Below, piece by piece: positions 53,700-64,000 of a stretch of 64,000 nucleotides of DNA. The position numbers were made by a program, and so were the translations under genes. The stretch lies in the NCBI GenBank assembly GCA_949130495.1, contig OX422209.1, positions 693,146,757 through 693,210,756 on the forward strand, written 5' to 3'. Source of the DNA: Sambucus nigra. Its lineage: Eukaryota; Streptophyta; Magnoliopsida; Dipsacales; Adoxaceae. Within the stretch, counting starts at the first letter, position 1, and every line of letters starts with the position of its first letter. Under the pieces are notes generated by a model. It did no database searches. It was given only the letters and a program-made list of their open reading frames with translations, and was not told the DNA's origin.

Positions 53700-54640
53700 A
53701 AGAACATATCATGAAGCATAACCAGAGTATGTCAAACAAAGCATGCACGCAATCATCCATAAGAACAAAACGTGTGATGCATCATGTGCAAGCATGTGAG
53801 AATCAACAAATATAATATTTAGTGTCTCCAAAACGGATTTCCTCACCCAAACATGTGTATGTCTAACTGGAGGGGTTGTGGGAATCGACATGACACTATC
53901 CTTAATTTTCCTAGGACCTCTTCTAAGATCATAACAAAAATGCCTAAGGAGACTTTTCTTACCACAATGTAAACATGTGTAAACGGGTGGAAAATTCGAA
54001 TGGGTTGATCTTTTCTAACGTACTTGGTTTTGGTTGAATCTCTAAAACAAACAATGGTTTTGGCTATAAAGTTCGAAGCATGAGAACAAGACTAGCCATT
54101 ACCATCAGTATTCAAACTACTCGAGTCTTTTAAATCAAATTTTAACTTCAAAATTTTAGACTCAAGCAAAGAATTAAACTCTTCCAATTTTAGGGACGCC
54201 TTTTTCAAATTTTCAACAATTCTTAAAAGGTTATTGCGCTCACCTTCAATAAAAAGAAACTTTTTCCTAAGAGTCTTCTCACATGCCACAAAATCATTAA
54301 TCAAAATATTTTTGTCCTCTTTGGCACAAGCACCAACCCTGAAATTTCAAGTCCTCTAATTCTTTTTCTAAAATAAGAACTCTATCACCCCTCTCCTTCT
54401 TGGATAATTTTACATCAATAAAAACATGGTCCAAGGCAACAAACTTATCATAAAAAAAATATTTTTGATTTTCAACAGTTTGCAAAAGAGCCATAGCGGA
54501 TTTCAAACGAAAATTTTCTTTTTCCAAAAAGTTAATTCTTTTAGCAAACGTCAAATTCAAACGATTTAATTCGTCAAAACTAGGATACTCCATCAAACAA
54601 ACAAGTGATATGTATAAAATAACCAACCACCTAAAAATAA
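53700..54640 (-). pseudogene. gag: Decayed copia gag of element E
   Basis: Minus-strand open pieces 54297-54626 and 54092-54304 encode heptad-rich, charged coiled coils (KRINFLEKENFRLKSAMALL; LLRIVENLKKASLKLEEFNSLL), typical of the long helical part of some copia Gag proteins. Downstream on the minus strand (about 53990-53940) a zinc-knuckle remnant reads Cys-Leu-His-Cys-Gly-Lys...His-Phe-Cys. Frames are broken by stops. It would have bound and packaged RNA. No pol follows. Confidence 0.65.
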
Positions 54641-54674
54641 CGAGTAAACAAGATCAAACACAATAACTTAATGA

Positions 54675-54692
54675 AACCCGCTCTGATTACAA
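54675..54692 (-). promoter_or_regulatory. Primer-binding site, element E
   Basis: On the minus strand TTGTAATCAGAGCGGGTT lies directly next to the LTR. It resembles TGGTATCAGAGC, the initiator-Met tRNA site of most plant copia elements. Confidence 0.75.
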
Positions 54693-54693
54693 T

Positions 54694-55355
54694 TTAAGAA
54701 TGCAAAATAATTGCAAATGGTGATTTGAACAAAAATTTTAATTCCAATTAAATGCTGAAGCGAATATAAAATTGATTTTATCTTTTTATCCTATGCATGT
54801 ATCTAAGGTGATAAAACAAATAAATCAAATACGACAAGGCCAAGTTTTAGGAAAAAACCCATTTTGGGTAAAACCTTTATTTCACCACATAACGTAAATC
54901 GCAACTTACAAATTACACAATGAAATATTCAATGAATCTTCCACAGAAAACTCGCATCGATCGCAGCCTGAAATCAACAATGATTCCCTCGAGAACCATA
55001 GTGGACCGCAACCCTCCGTCATCCTCAGCCTTTGTCTTCATCTGTGAATCCCTGCAGTTATCACAAGTCAGCAATGGAGTGCATCCCTACCAAAGTGTAT
55101 GCAAGAGATACAAAAATTTTTAGCGTTCTAAACTAATTCACAAGAACAATATTCAACGATGCTTTTTGTTATTTAAAACAGTGTTATGAAAAACTAAAAA
55201 CTTGAAGAACTTTTACTGCTGATATGTAGCAAAGATTTTGCAATTTTTAAAACAATCTGATTTACGAAACATATTTATATAAAAAACCTGAGTCAACGGG
55301 GTCGTTTGAACGACTTTTTGATGTCGTTTGAACGACAATGGAATGTCGTTAGAAC
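54694..55355 (-). repeat. 5' LTR of element E, truncated
   Basis: Matches 51098-51760; it lacks the outer half. It breaks in the third GTCGTT repeat, after which element D sequence starts. Confidence 0.7.
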
Positions 55356-56812
55356 CTACTATCGAACTCGACCATGATCAACCCCAGGGTAGCCTTGGTC
55401 GTCATTTTGTTTCCCATAAGGGAATCTATTGTAACTGCGAGTTGGGTCATCCGGAAAGTCTCTATGGTATCATCAGGTATAGGGATGGCCAAATCCTGGG
55501 AGGTTTTGGATGAAACTTCCTTCTTCTTATTATTGATTAGGGGAGGGATGGCGCTGGTACCTTTAGGCAGGTGCTTACATTTCTTGGAACCCTCGGCTTG
55601 ATTGGGGCCCCCAACTATCATCTTTTTTGGTGGGGCTAAGGGGGAAGTATTCTTCCCTACTATTTTAGATCGTAAATTAGCAAAATTGGGAGCAGCAATC
55701 CTCCAAATTTCTTTTGGTGCCTCAGCTGGACAACCTGTAATAAAAGAATTGATTAGTATCGACATTTTATATGAAAAAAATACTAGAGTTCATAAAAAAT
55801 CTTTAACTTACACGGCTCAGTGAGGGGTTCAACCCCCAGACCAATCTCGGCCCAAAGTGATGGGGTCACCAGTTATATAAAAATAACAAGCCCGTCCTTC
55901 TCACTGTAAGTTCTCAAATGGTTAATTTTTGTACGACCATCAATACGGTGGCCAGGATTAAGTCTGGTCAATATTGATACATTTCCCCACTTCTAGGGAA
56001 CTCTCGGCTCATTAGTGCTGGATGGGACGCTAATGTCAAATTACCGAGCAACCAATATAAAGAACTACCAGGGTTTCCAATTGTGGTTTGGTGTTTAATT
56101 AACAATCAAAAGATTTTGTTTGAATGTCGGGCTACGAGGTAAAGCTATCATGGTTGGAACTTTGTGGTTGAAACAGTGTAGTAGGCTCGGAAATGCTAAC
56201 TGTAAGATCGCCTTTGTAATCCATATTCTAGAGTTGGATGAAGCCGAATATAATCCTCCACGCGTTGAGAGAGATCTATGCCAGGGAAAGCACCATGCTA
56301 GCGAGTATAACTCTAACATTTGGGTGGATCGGTAGTCTAAATACGATCTTAAACATTTGTTCGTACAGTGCCACCTCGCTCTCTTTATTGTTGAAGGGTC
56401 TCTAATCCTCAAATAGGACTCTCATGCTGATAAAGGACTTTATTCCATAAAGATGCCTCCACATAATTAAATCTGTCTCTCGGACATTACTGGGAAAGGT
56501 TGAGGTATCAAGTTCTTCCTTTTTTTCATCTTTGTCATCATCCTCAAAATCTACAATAGCTTTACCACCAGGATACCTGCTGATGAACTCGACGTTAGTG
56601 ATGGATGATATCGGAATAGCCATGGGTGGTTGCTTAGAGGCTATCTTGACTTTCGACCCATCATCTTCCGAAATCTTATGAACATCAAGTGATTGGGGGT
56701 TCCTCTGATTCCTTGACTCTGTAGCCTCACTACCATCCAGGGGAGACTCTAGAACTTCTATGGCCTCCTCAAAGGAGTTATCTCCATCAGAGTCTTTAGA
56801 TGAACACTCCAT
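55349..56812 (-). pseudogene. Antisense gene of element D (Transposase_28-like)
   Basis: Homologue of the A antisense gene. 56812-56402 is open: acidic N terminus, an Asp-rich stretch (FEDDDKDEKKEELD, A has the Asp run) and a LYGIKSFIS block. After a frame change, EQMFKIVFRLPIHP (about 56340) matches A's EQMFKLGFHFPIHP, and NHNWKP (about 56080) matches NHNWKPRYFF. An intron is predicted at about 55738-55813 (GTAAGTTAAAG ... TTTATTACAG|G), as in A. The last exon 55737-55349 encodes a Lys/Pro-rich region ending MVEFDSRF. Stops and frameshifts make it a pseudogene. Confidence 0.7.
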
Positions 56813-57856
56813 ATGGGAAGGACTGGAGCCCTCAAAATGAGGCTACATATTATGAACCATAGGAAGAGGTGTCAAACATAGTATCACTGCTGATACTTAT
56901 TACAAGCCTAGGCTCAGCTAGAGTGGTATGTAAGGAGTAGAGGGGGACGAACTATAGACAATGAAGTTAGATAAATTGGAAGTCTAGACTTAGCCTCAGC
57001 TTTTATCTTGGCCATAGCCTCAAACTTGCGAATGTCACTCAGTATTTTTTCCCTCAAGTATGGGTACGACGCACAAAGTTTTTATAACCTTTTGTACATC
57101 CAAACAGAAGAAAGTTTGACAAGAGTTGACTAAAGGATCAAAAGAGCGAACTACATTTTTTTTAAAGGAAAACCAGATAAGAACAGTTGAAGAGCTCCCG
57201 GAGAACTCACCAGAAAGTTGACCAGGCACCTAAAAAGTGGCCCTATCTCCTACAACCTAATGTCCTCACCTCCAGGAACCTAAGAAACACTTCCAAAAAA
57301 ATCCCCAGATTAACCACAAACAATGTTCGAAAAAATCAATCGCCGGAGAAAAACCAAGAACATAAATCAATGAACATAAAAAGATCAGGAAAGAGAGTCA
57401 CATGGTGGAAAAGAAAGCTTCGAACCAAAGAAAGGGACAGAAACTCGCTTGGAATGGAGGGGATAGAAGAGAGAGAGGAGCGAAAGCTTAGTTTTTTTTA
57501 AAAATAGCTCGAGCGAGAGAATTGGAGAAGAAAGAGAAAAAAATGAATTTTTGGGGTATTTAAACAATGAAATTATTGTACACATTTCCCCCACCCCGCA
57601 TCATTAGGGCATGATTTCCAAACATCATGCATGCCTCCACTTTTTGGCATACAGGCCAATCCATTTGCCTACTGACATGCGTCCATTCAAGGACACCAAA
57701 ACATTACGTCTGTCAAGAACACATAAATGGTGCTCCAAACACCTACACAATCCATTCATGTCACCAAGGTGCCCTCTAGCACTGAGGAGTCATCTCATCA
57801 CATGGGAGTCAAATGAATCTTACACCTTAGACTCTCATATGAATTGAAGACTAAGG
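56813..57856. other. 3' UTR of element D
   Basis: Region between antisense gene and PPT. Short open frames on both strands show no recognisable domain. A Lys/Arg-rich plus-strand frame at 57187-57501 is of unclear meaning. Confidence 0.4.
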
Positions 57857-57857
57857 T

Positions 57858-57865
57858 CTAGGGGG
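57858..57865 (+). promoter_or_regulatory. Polypurine tract, element D
   Basis: Short TCTAGGGGG purine run immediately before the LTR start TGATTAATATACC. Confidence 0.5.
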
Positions 57866-58744
57866 TGATTAATATACCATAATTGTGACCTGATCTGGAT
57901 GAGACTCAGCCCGGATTCATGACTCCCTCCAAGTTCTAGTTAGACTCATCCTCATATGGGTGAGCCCACATCTCAGAAGCCCATGGAAGTCAGTCTCAGC
58001 CTCCGAGACCTAATCAATAGGGCAGTTGTAACCATATACAAAGGCTATCTCTGTCCGTCATACGCCCATGTCTCGAATCCGCCATGTATTGGCCATGTAC
58101 GACACTACCGGGTCAACACCCAATCTACAATTCCTAAATGTATATATATCACTCTCGGTATTACTTAGCTGGGAGATTCCATGCCTGTTTCGGTCGAACG
58201 AGACCTCCACAACAAACTTCAATATTTCACATGGGACATGGGACTTGCGCATCACCAAACCATGTGGACAAAACCATTATAGGAGATCAAACAACCCATG
58301 TGGGAAAATATTCCATCATCATGACTTACATATGAAGACAAAAAATGGCACCATCTCATTGGACTACATAGCTTGTGCACACTAGGTGCCGGCTTGAGGT
58401 TGACACTGCACACCCCCAACACTATATAAGCCTACTTCATCTTCTTTACAAAAGGGGGACTAATTAGAAAACCTACTAAAACTCTATCATTTTTTACTGA
58501 AGAGAGATAAATCTTGAGTGTGTATTAATGGCCTTTTAGTGCCTTGTTATAGTAAAAAAAACACCATCTTCTTGCGCAGTGGAGCAGGCCCAAACCGAAC
58601 CACTTATATAGTTATGTCTTCCATATCTTTCATCCCCTCCTTTATACATATATATTTCATATTGTTGCTGTAATTCATCCATTGTCAATGGAGCTAGATC
58701 TTGAGTTGCCTACATCTTTAAGGTGGTGATTCTTAGCATCATCA
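57866..58744 (+). repeat. 3' LTR of element D
   Basis: 879 bp, TGATTAATATACC...CATCATCA, alignable along its length with the Z LTR at 6650-7505. TATA CTATATAAGC at 58422-58431. The next bases GGCGCCAATCTGT resemble a primer-binding site although this position should be the outer flank. Confidence 0.85.
58422..58431 (+). promoter_or_regulatory. LTR TATA box, element D
   Basis: CTATATAAGC, conserved with element Z. Confidence 0.65.
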
Positions 58745-59609
58745 GGCGCCAATCTGTTGATGTCTATATTTGGGTTTGATAATTTGAAATAACCTTATTT
58801 CAAGTTACCCAATATTTAAACCCATGGATAAAAGTAATTAGCTAGATAGATAAAAGAATTATAAAGAGACACGAAGATTTACGTGATTCTGCCCAAATAT
58901 AGAGCCTACATCCACAGGGGTAATGTCACTATAATTTTGGGTTAAGTAAAAGTCTCTCAAGAACACTCTCTAAGGTTATAACAAAGTAGTTTTGTTCCTT
59001 AGTTAAGAGAGTAGTGATCTATTTATAGTTGTTGGAAAATGAAGAGATGGAATACCTTTATATACTTGGTATTTACATCTTAACACAATAATATGCAGCT
59101 GGATACTTATTCACATGTATATTCATGGTAACTGTTGAATATCCCACGTGTGTCTGTTCATATTATAGACTGTTCACCTTCACGGGTGTGGTTGTCTAGG
59201 TGGCCGACCAGAAAATAACTGAGTTGACCAGGCCTATTCGTTGTTTAATGATTCGGTGATAATGCAAAACAAATGTCACTATTTTATTATTCCGCGTGGC
59301 CAAATTATTTTAGGCTAAAACAAACAAAAAATCGTTAAATTTAATAAAGAAATCAAATCCACACACACAAGAACAAGATGTACGTTTTTCGACAGTATGC
59401 ATATGTCCACATGAGGTTCTATTTTTCTATTGATAGCGTTTCAATACTCATGATTAAATTTGCCTTTCCCCTTGGGGATAGGTTTAGATTTATAAAATAA
59501 GGTGATTGAGTCATTGGGACACAACCAATGTGATAATTATCCCTAGTTTATCGGCCATATCTTCTCCTGTTATTGTCGCAAGTCGATTATCTTCACCAGT
59601 GTAAAAGGG
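58745..59609. other. Unclassified repeat-like segment
   Basis: No coding region. The words near 58880-58920 (ATTTACGTGATTCTGCCC, then CCTACATCCACAGGGG) resemble the start of reverse-oriented plant copia LTRs that I recognise only loosely. No second copy in the window. Confidence 0.3.
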
Positions 59610-61452
59610 GTGTGTGATATTAACTATTAATTTAATTGATATATTTTCAATTTTAAAATTATTGTATTAAAAGTCAATTTTTTTATCTAAATTAAATAAA
59701 CCCTAAAACATTCATCTATATGAATAAATTAATCATGTAAATCCAACAAATAGAGATTCAGGAAGAAAAACCTTTCGGGTAAAACGTTTATTTCACTATG
59801 AATAGTAAATCGCAACTTACAAAGTACACAATGAAATTCGCAATGAATATCCAACATAAAATTCACATAGGCCATGGCCCAGATCAACAATGGACACCAT
59901 AAAAAACCCACAATAACTATAACTCTTCCTTTAGCAACGAACACCTTTGAGTCTTCTCAATGATTGCAGTCATTAGCAAAGAACTCCCTCAAGAGATACC
60001 AATCCAACAATAGAGATTTCGTATCTATAAGAGAAACTTCAACAAATTGTGTCTTGGGTTCCGAAATGATTCACTAAAGAAATTAGGTTGATTCCTAAAT
60101 CAAAAACAAAATTTTTTAGCCCTAAAAGTGAAGATATAATTTCTGCAGATTTGCAGTTTTTGTTTAGGAAACGTGTTAAGGAAAAGGGACTTATAAAATA
60201 GGTATTTATAAAAACTTGAGTGGTAGGGGACGTTCGAACGAGATGTCAAGACCGTTCTAACGATAACTATTTTCATTTGATCTAAGATTGAGCACCCTAT
60301 CTAACGATGTTAAAAAAACATGAAAGAGTAACATGTCGTTAGATGAAAATGTCAAACAAGCTTCTCGCGAGGTTTCGCGCGACATGCAATTTTGTTTGAA
60401 GATGTCGTTTGAATGACTTCTTCTTATCGTTTGAACGACATATCAATGTTGTTTGAATGACTGAAGCAAAAAATATTTCTTTTAAAACTCATCCTACAGG
60501 TCTTAAAAAAATTGTTTTGACTCAATAAAACGCCTCAGGTCGATAAAAATATTTTAGAAAAATATCCCAACACTTAAATGAAACATTAATGAACGTTAAA
60601 CACAACCTTACCAAAATCAATCTTATGGAGGCTTGTTGTTGAAGAAGCTAGATATTCGGATCCGTCGTCTTGACCAAATGACCATGAACATTCTTCGATG
60701 GGTGTAACGGTATATGACATACTCAATGTAAAATGGACTATGTAAAATATGTTCTTACAAATCTCCCCTATGTCTATGCCGGTAAAACTAAAAACAATAT
60801 GAATTATCAAATCAAATATCCTATACAAATCTAATACCCTCCCATGAACCCAAAAGTGTAAAGATACTACATATGAAAGTCTTCAAAATATCTTCGATTT
60901 TGACATCTTCAAATCTCCGACATTTCTTTGTCATCATCAGAGTGTACAAAATAATGATCCTCTAAATTTGTACCTACACATATGAGACAAGAAACAAATA
61001 CCTTCGTGACGTATTGAGTTTCAAATGAGATAAACATATAAATCAAATCAAAGATCAAATATCTCAAATCTCCTCCATACTCCAAAATCTCACTCCCCCA
61101 TAATTCACAATTCATAATTCATTAATCTCCCCCTTTTTATTTGTCCGAAATAAAAAAGAAAAAGAATAAATAAAAAATAAATACGGAGTGTCATAAAAAG
61201 AAAATCATCACGAATAAATCAACTATGATCATGCAAGGAGAAACTCAAAAATATCCACAAGCTCTTTTTTATTTTTCAAGAAAAGAAAATTTGTAAAAAT
61301 AACACACACTATGAATTTACACTAAAATAACCAAATCATGGAAACGTAATAAACGGGTGTGAACATATTCAATAGGTAAATCAACTAAAACATACATAAA
61401 AAATGTGCACGATGAATATGGATAATCCTAACGAATGAACTTCATAATCATC
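59610..61452 (-). mobile_element. Fragment F: copia remnant related to E
   Basis: A minus-oriented LTR (about 59640-61121) sharing with E the AAAACCTTTCGGGTAAAAC and AGTAAATCGCAACTTAC blocks and the GTCGTTTGAACGAC repeats (60225-60460), followed by the reverse-complement PPT CTCCCCCTTTTT at 61127-61138 and a short AT-rich interior. It is cut at 61452 by element G. The left limit is approximate. Confidence 0.6.
61122..61138 (-). promoter_or_regulatory. Polypurine tract, fragment F
   Basis: Minus strand AAAAAGGGGGAGATTAA, the typical copia AAAAGGGGGAGA tract, next to the LTR end. Confidence 0.65.
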
Positions 61453-61868
61453 TGTGGGTACCCGGATTTGCCATCATGGGCCCGGACGAGTAGCCTAATA
61501 AAAACGACCCAAAGTCCGAACCCCTCGCACCTTAACTAAATTCAGTTATGACTTAGTCTTCTCCTAGAATCTCGTACAGAGATATTCCAGGAGAGAAAGA
61601 TGGATGTGGGGGAGTCCAACACCCCCACTCCCCAAAAATAAACATGTATATAATAAACCCTAAGCGTAAGGCAAGAGGCACGCACTATATTCTCTGTAAA
61701 ATTCTCCCCGGAGTACATAGAAATAATACTGACTGCACCACCGTGGATGTAGGCATTCTTGTTGAACCATGTACATATTGTGTTGTGTGATTGGCATTTT
61801 ATCTTATTTATTTGTTTTGGTGATTGTGCTTTTCTTATTTATTTGTGTTGAAAATAATTGTCACCACA
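61453..61868 (+). repeat. 5' LTR of element G
   Basis: 416 bp, TGTGGGTACCC...CACCACA. TATA-like GTATATAATAA at 61647-61657. Followed after two bases by the PBS. Confidence 0.85.
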
Positions 61869-61870
61869 AT

Positions 61871-61888
61871 TGGCGCCGTCTGTGGGAA
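61871..61888 (+). promoter_or_regulatory. Primer-binding site, element G
   Basis: TGGCGCCGTCTGTGGGAA, identical to the site of element A. Confidence 0.9.
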
Positions 61889-61931
61889 CGTTTGTCTTCC
61901 CTGAGAAAGCCCACACATAAAGAAGTTTAAA

Positions 61932-63514
61932 ATGTCTGGTCACAGCAGTAATGCCCCTCAGGCAGGAGATATCTAAGAACAACCTGATCCTCGCAGGATC
62001 AGATCTAAAGTTTGGCATTCAGATCAGAGGGCTCGCCCAGAGAGGCCAGCCTCAGAGGATATCCAAGGACCAGCAAAGTCCACACAAATCTCCAGACTGA
62101 TTGATGCCTATGAGGCAAGGCTCAAAGAGCAAAGGGAGTCCGCTCGCTAGGAAGAGGCTAAGAATGATCGTCTTAAAAGGAAATTAGAAAGGATGGATAA
62201 AGATCTCCATCGCAGTACTAGGCGACGTCCATAACACACTCCTAGCCCTTAGGCTAGAAAGTCTCATAGCCGAGGAAGGAGCCCTAGGCATGGATCCCAA
62301 AAGAGTGAGAAGCACGAGTCAATCGACGAATCTCTCGAGCACCAGCGACCGGCTCGCCATTATAGGAGCCCAGCTCGCAGCAATGAGAACATACGAAATT
62401 TGGTCCGAAGGGAGATGGACCAACACCCATCACATCGCGGCGCAAGATTGACTAGGGAGATTTCTAGACGAGATCTCAAGACCCAGATGAATCCCCTTTC
62501 TAAAGGGAGATAGAAGAAGAGGAAACCCGTAAGAAATTTTTTATACCGAGATTCAAGATTTATGATGGAAAAACTGACCCCATTGATCACGTTAGGCAGT
62601 ACAGGCAAGCCATCACTCTCTGGAACCACCGGGATGCACTGATGTGTGGGATTTTTCCCTCGACCCTGCATGACGTGGAACAGAAATGGTTCGAGAGGCT
62701 CCCTCATAGGTCTATTAGTATCTTTGAGTCCCTGGCCGAGCTCTTTACGGCCCGCTTCATTACTAGTAGCTCCCGTCCCAAAAGGATGGATGCTTTACTA
62801 ACAATGAAAAATATGCCTCAAGAGAGCCTCCAAGAGTATGCGAAGACGTACTGGGAGTTGTTCAATGAGGTCGAGGACTACTCAGAGCAGGTAGTAGTGG
62901 CCTCTTTCAAAATTGGGCTACCCAGCTCTTGCCTTCTGCACCAATCCCTGATGAAGAAAGAGTCCACAACCATCGACGACCTGATGGATCTCATTGAGAA
63001 GTATGCCAAAGTGGAGGATATGACCCGCCTCAGCACAGGGGAAAACGGTTGAACTAAGCTCACTGCCAAAGGCAACGATAAAGCTAAGAACCAGAAGAAA
63101 GGAGGCAAGAATGGGGGTGAGAATGGCTTCAAAAATAGAGGCAGGAACGATGTTTCAAAAGCATTTCAGGAAGTCAACACTGTCTTCAAAGAGATAATTT
63201 ACAAGTTTCTGGCGAAGATCAAGGACGAGCCATTTATTAAGTGGCCCAAAAAGATGAGAGGAGATCCCTCAAAGAGAAATAACGCGTTGAGATGTGATTT
63301 TCATAAAGAGGGAGGACATAAGACTGAGCACTGTAAAGCTCTTAAGTCTCACCTCGAAGAACTGGCCCAGTCTGGGCACCTGAACGAGTTTGTGGAGAAT
63401 AAGGAAGAGAAAGTTGGTGTCAATGGAGAAACAAAACCTGACAACGTACTCGAAGACAATGCTGGCCATGAATTCACGATAATTCATAGGGTATCTGATA
63501 TGAAGCAGATTTAG
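61932..63514 (+). pseudogene. gag: gag of element G
   Basis: ATG at 61932; the N-terminal part (to about 62500) is basic and Arg/Ser-rich with stops at codon 15 (about 61974) and near 62150, 62230 and 62255. After a frameshift near 62510 the Gag core opens (FKIYDGKTDPIDHVRQY, then 62642-63052: WFERLPHRSISIFESLAELF, SLQEYAKTYWELF, VVVASFKIGLP). A TGA at 63050 interrupts; in the same frame follows a Lys/Gly-rich linker and the zinc knuckle CDFHKEGGHKTEHC (63292-63333), spacing C-x2-H-x4-H-x4-C. A TAG at 63512 precedes protease. It would bind and package RNA; as it stands it cannot give a full product. Confidence 0.85.
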
Positions 63515-64000
63515 GGGAATTCAGCTCGGATGGAGGTAAAAAAGCTTATAGTAGTAATGCAAGCTTTTCAGATCGATCCAGCAAAGACACAATTAGGAAA
63601 GCATCGACGAGCAGATGACGTCGACTATAGCAAACATATCGTGTTCACAGATGAAGATATGATGGGAGTGAGAACCCCACATCATGATTACTTGATCATT
63701 ACGCTCAGGATAGCCAACTATGACGTCGACAAGTTGCTCGTCGACCAAGGAAGCTCATCCGAGGTAATGTATCTCGACCTGTTCAGGAAATTGAAGTTGA
63801 GCGTCGCCGACCTGAAGGAAGCCATTTTCCCTCTTATTGGCTTCGCAGGAAAAGTGACTATTCCATTGGGAAAGATTGTGCTACCAGTAAGGGAAGGAAC
63901 TATCTCCAAGATGATTGAGTTTCTAGTAGTTAACATTGACTCGCCATACCAAGCTATCCTCGGCAGAGGGCGGCTATATGCAATGAAGGCAGTCCCCTCG
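63515..64000 (+). pseudogene. pol: Protease of element G, running off the window
   Basis: In frame with gag after the TAG and open to base 64000. Active site LLVDQGSSSEVMY (Asp-Gln-Gly, codons about 63743-63751), then the flap and SPYQAILGRGRLYAMKAV. The usual central residue is Thr/Ser/Gly, so Gln is unusual, but Tat-type proteases vary here. This is the best preserved protease in the window. It counts as a pseudogene only because its gag part is broken. Confidence 0.8.

Larger units (their letters stand above)
51098..55355 (-). mobile_element. Element E: Ty1/copia remnant, gag only
   Basis: Minus-strand element. Right: 5' LTR remnant 54694-55355, then PBS 54675-54692, decayed gag, PPT near 52433-52452, and the 3' LTR 51098-52426. 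The 2.2-kb interior has no protease, integrase, RT or RNase H. The 5' LTR ends abruptly within a palindromic repeat, directly next to the stop of the D antisense gene. Fragment F is of the same family. Confidence 0.75.
49045..58744 (+). mobile_element. Element D: Tat-lineage gypsy, 3' half
   Basis: Integrase core and C terminus, minisatellite, antisense Transposase_28-like gene (interrupted downstream by copia element E), PPT and 3' LTR, in the order seen in element A. The left side is cut by the B insertion. It may be the missing right half of element Z. Confidence 0.8.
61453..64000 (+). mobile_element. Element G: Ty3/gypsy, 5' part, open at window end
   Basis: LTR, PBS, gag and protease of a plus-strand element, better preserved than its relative Y. 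Protease is still open at base 64000, so RT and the rest lie outside. Confidence 0.85.

Noticed and set aside
57187..57501. 104-codon Lys/Arg-rich plus-strand frame as a gene
   Set aside because: Low-complexity composition, no homologue in A, B or C at the same place, no recognised domain.
1..64000. Host protein-coding, tRNA or rRNA genes
   Set aside because: No stretch read as a cellular gene or as a tRNA cloverleaf; the only tRNA-like words are primer-binding sites.

Overview
The window reads as heterochromatic, repeat-packed nuclear DNA of a seed plant, most likely an angiosperm. I found no intact host gene and no RNA gene. Nearly everything is LTR retrotransposon, mainly Ty3/gypsy of the Tat lineage (recognised by a second RNase H domain after the native one, and by extra genes on the opposite strand between pol and the 3' LTR), plus two degraded Ty1/copia pieces and one hAT-type MITE. 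I could not name the species or use any database; family names come from motifs I recognise. Letters below are local labels.

Layout: 1-1895 is AT-rich flank with microsatellites. Element Y (1896-about 4560, +) has a 421-bp LTR and decayed gag and protease. Fragment H (about 5040-6655, -) is a reversed Tat gag running up to its own primer-binding site. Element Z (6650-11132, +) has an LTR and decayed gag, protease and RT. Element A (11133-21377, +) has a 663-bp LTR, gag, protease, RT, RNase H, second RNase H, a 601-bp hAT MITE with its 8-bp target duplication, integrase, a 128-bp minisatellite, and a reverse-strand Transposase_28-like gene cut at 21377. Element B (21378-49044, +) has a truncated 5' LTR and a 2.2-kb 3' LTR. 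It is split in gag by element C (23846-38482, +), a nearly complete 14.6-kb element with 1.34-kb LTRs and a perfect ACTAC target duplication. Element D (49045-58744, +) has the integrase C-terminal half, a minisatellite, a reverse-strand gene and a 3' LTR; copia element E (51098-about 55355, -) sits inside it. Then come an unclassified segment, copia fragment F (about 59610-61452, -) and the 5' part of element G (61453-64000, +), which runs off the window and belongs to Y's family.

How the parts relate: each gypsy element would use its LTR promoter, a tRNA-primed PBS, Gag to package RNA, and protease, RT/RNase H and integrase to copy and insert. Every copy carries stops, frameshifts or deletions, so none looks autonomous. 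C has closely similar LTRs (a few percent different by eye) yet many in-frame stops and an in-frame loss in the Gag core, which suggests it moved using proteins from a relative.

The most interesting content is the reverse-strand gene of the Tat elements. In C it can be read as a spliced gene of at least five exons. Four introns have GT-AG ends, are phase 0 and follow exons ending in GAG; the largest intron holds a hairpin-rich minisatellite. The product has a plant mobile domain (PMD) and a coiled coil. B has a related gene with a long in-frame Gly/Ser-rich N-terminal repeat region; A and D carry a different, Transposase_28-like protein in the same position. B and C also have two H2C2 zinc modules in integrase instead of one.
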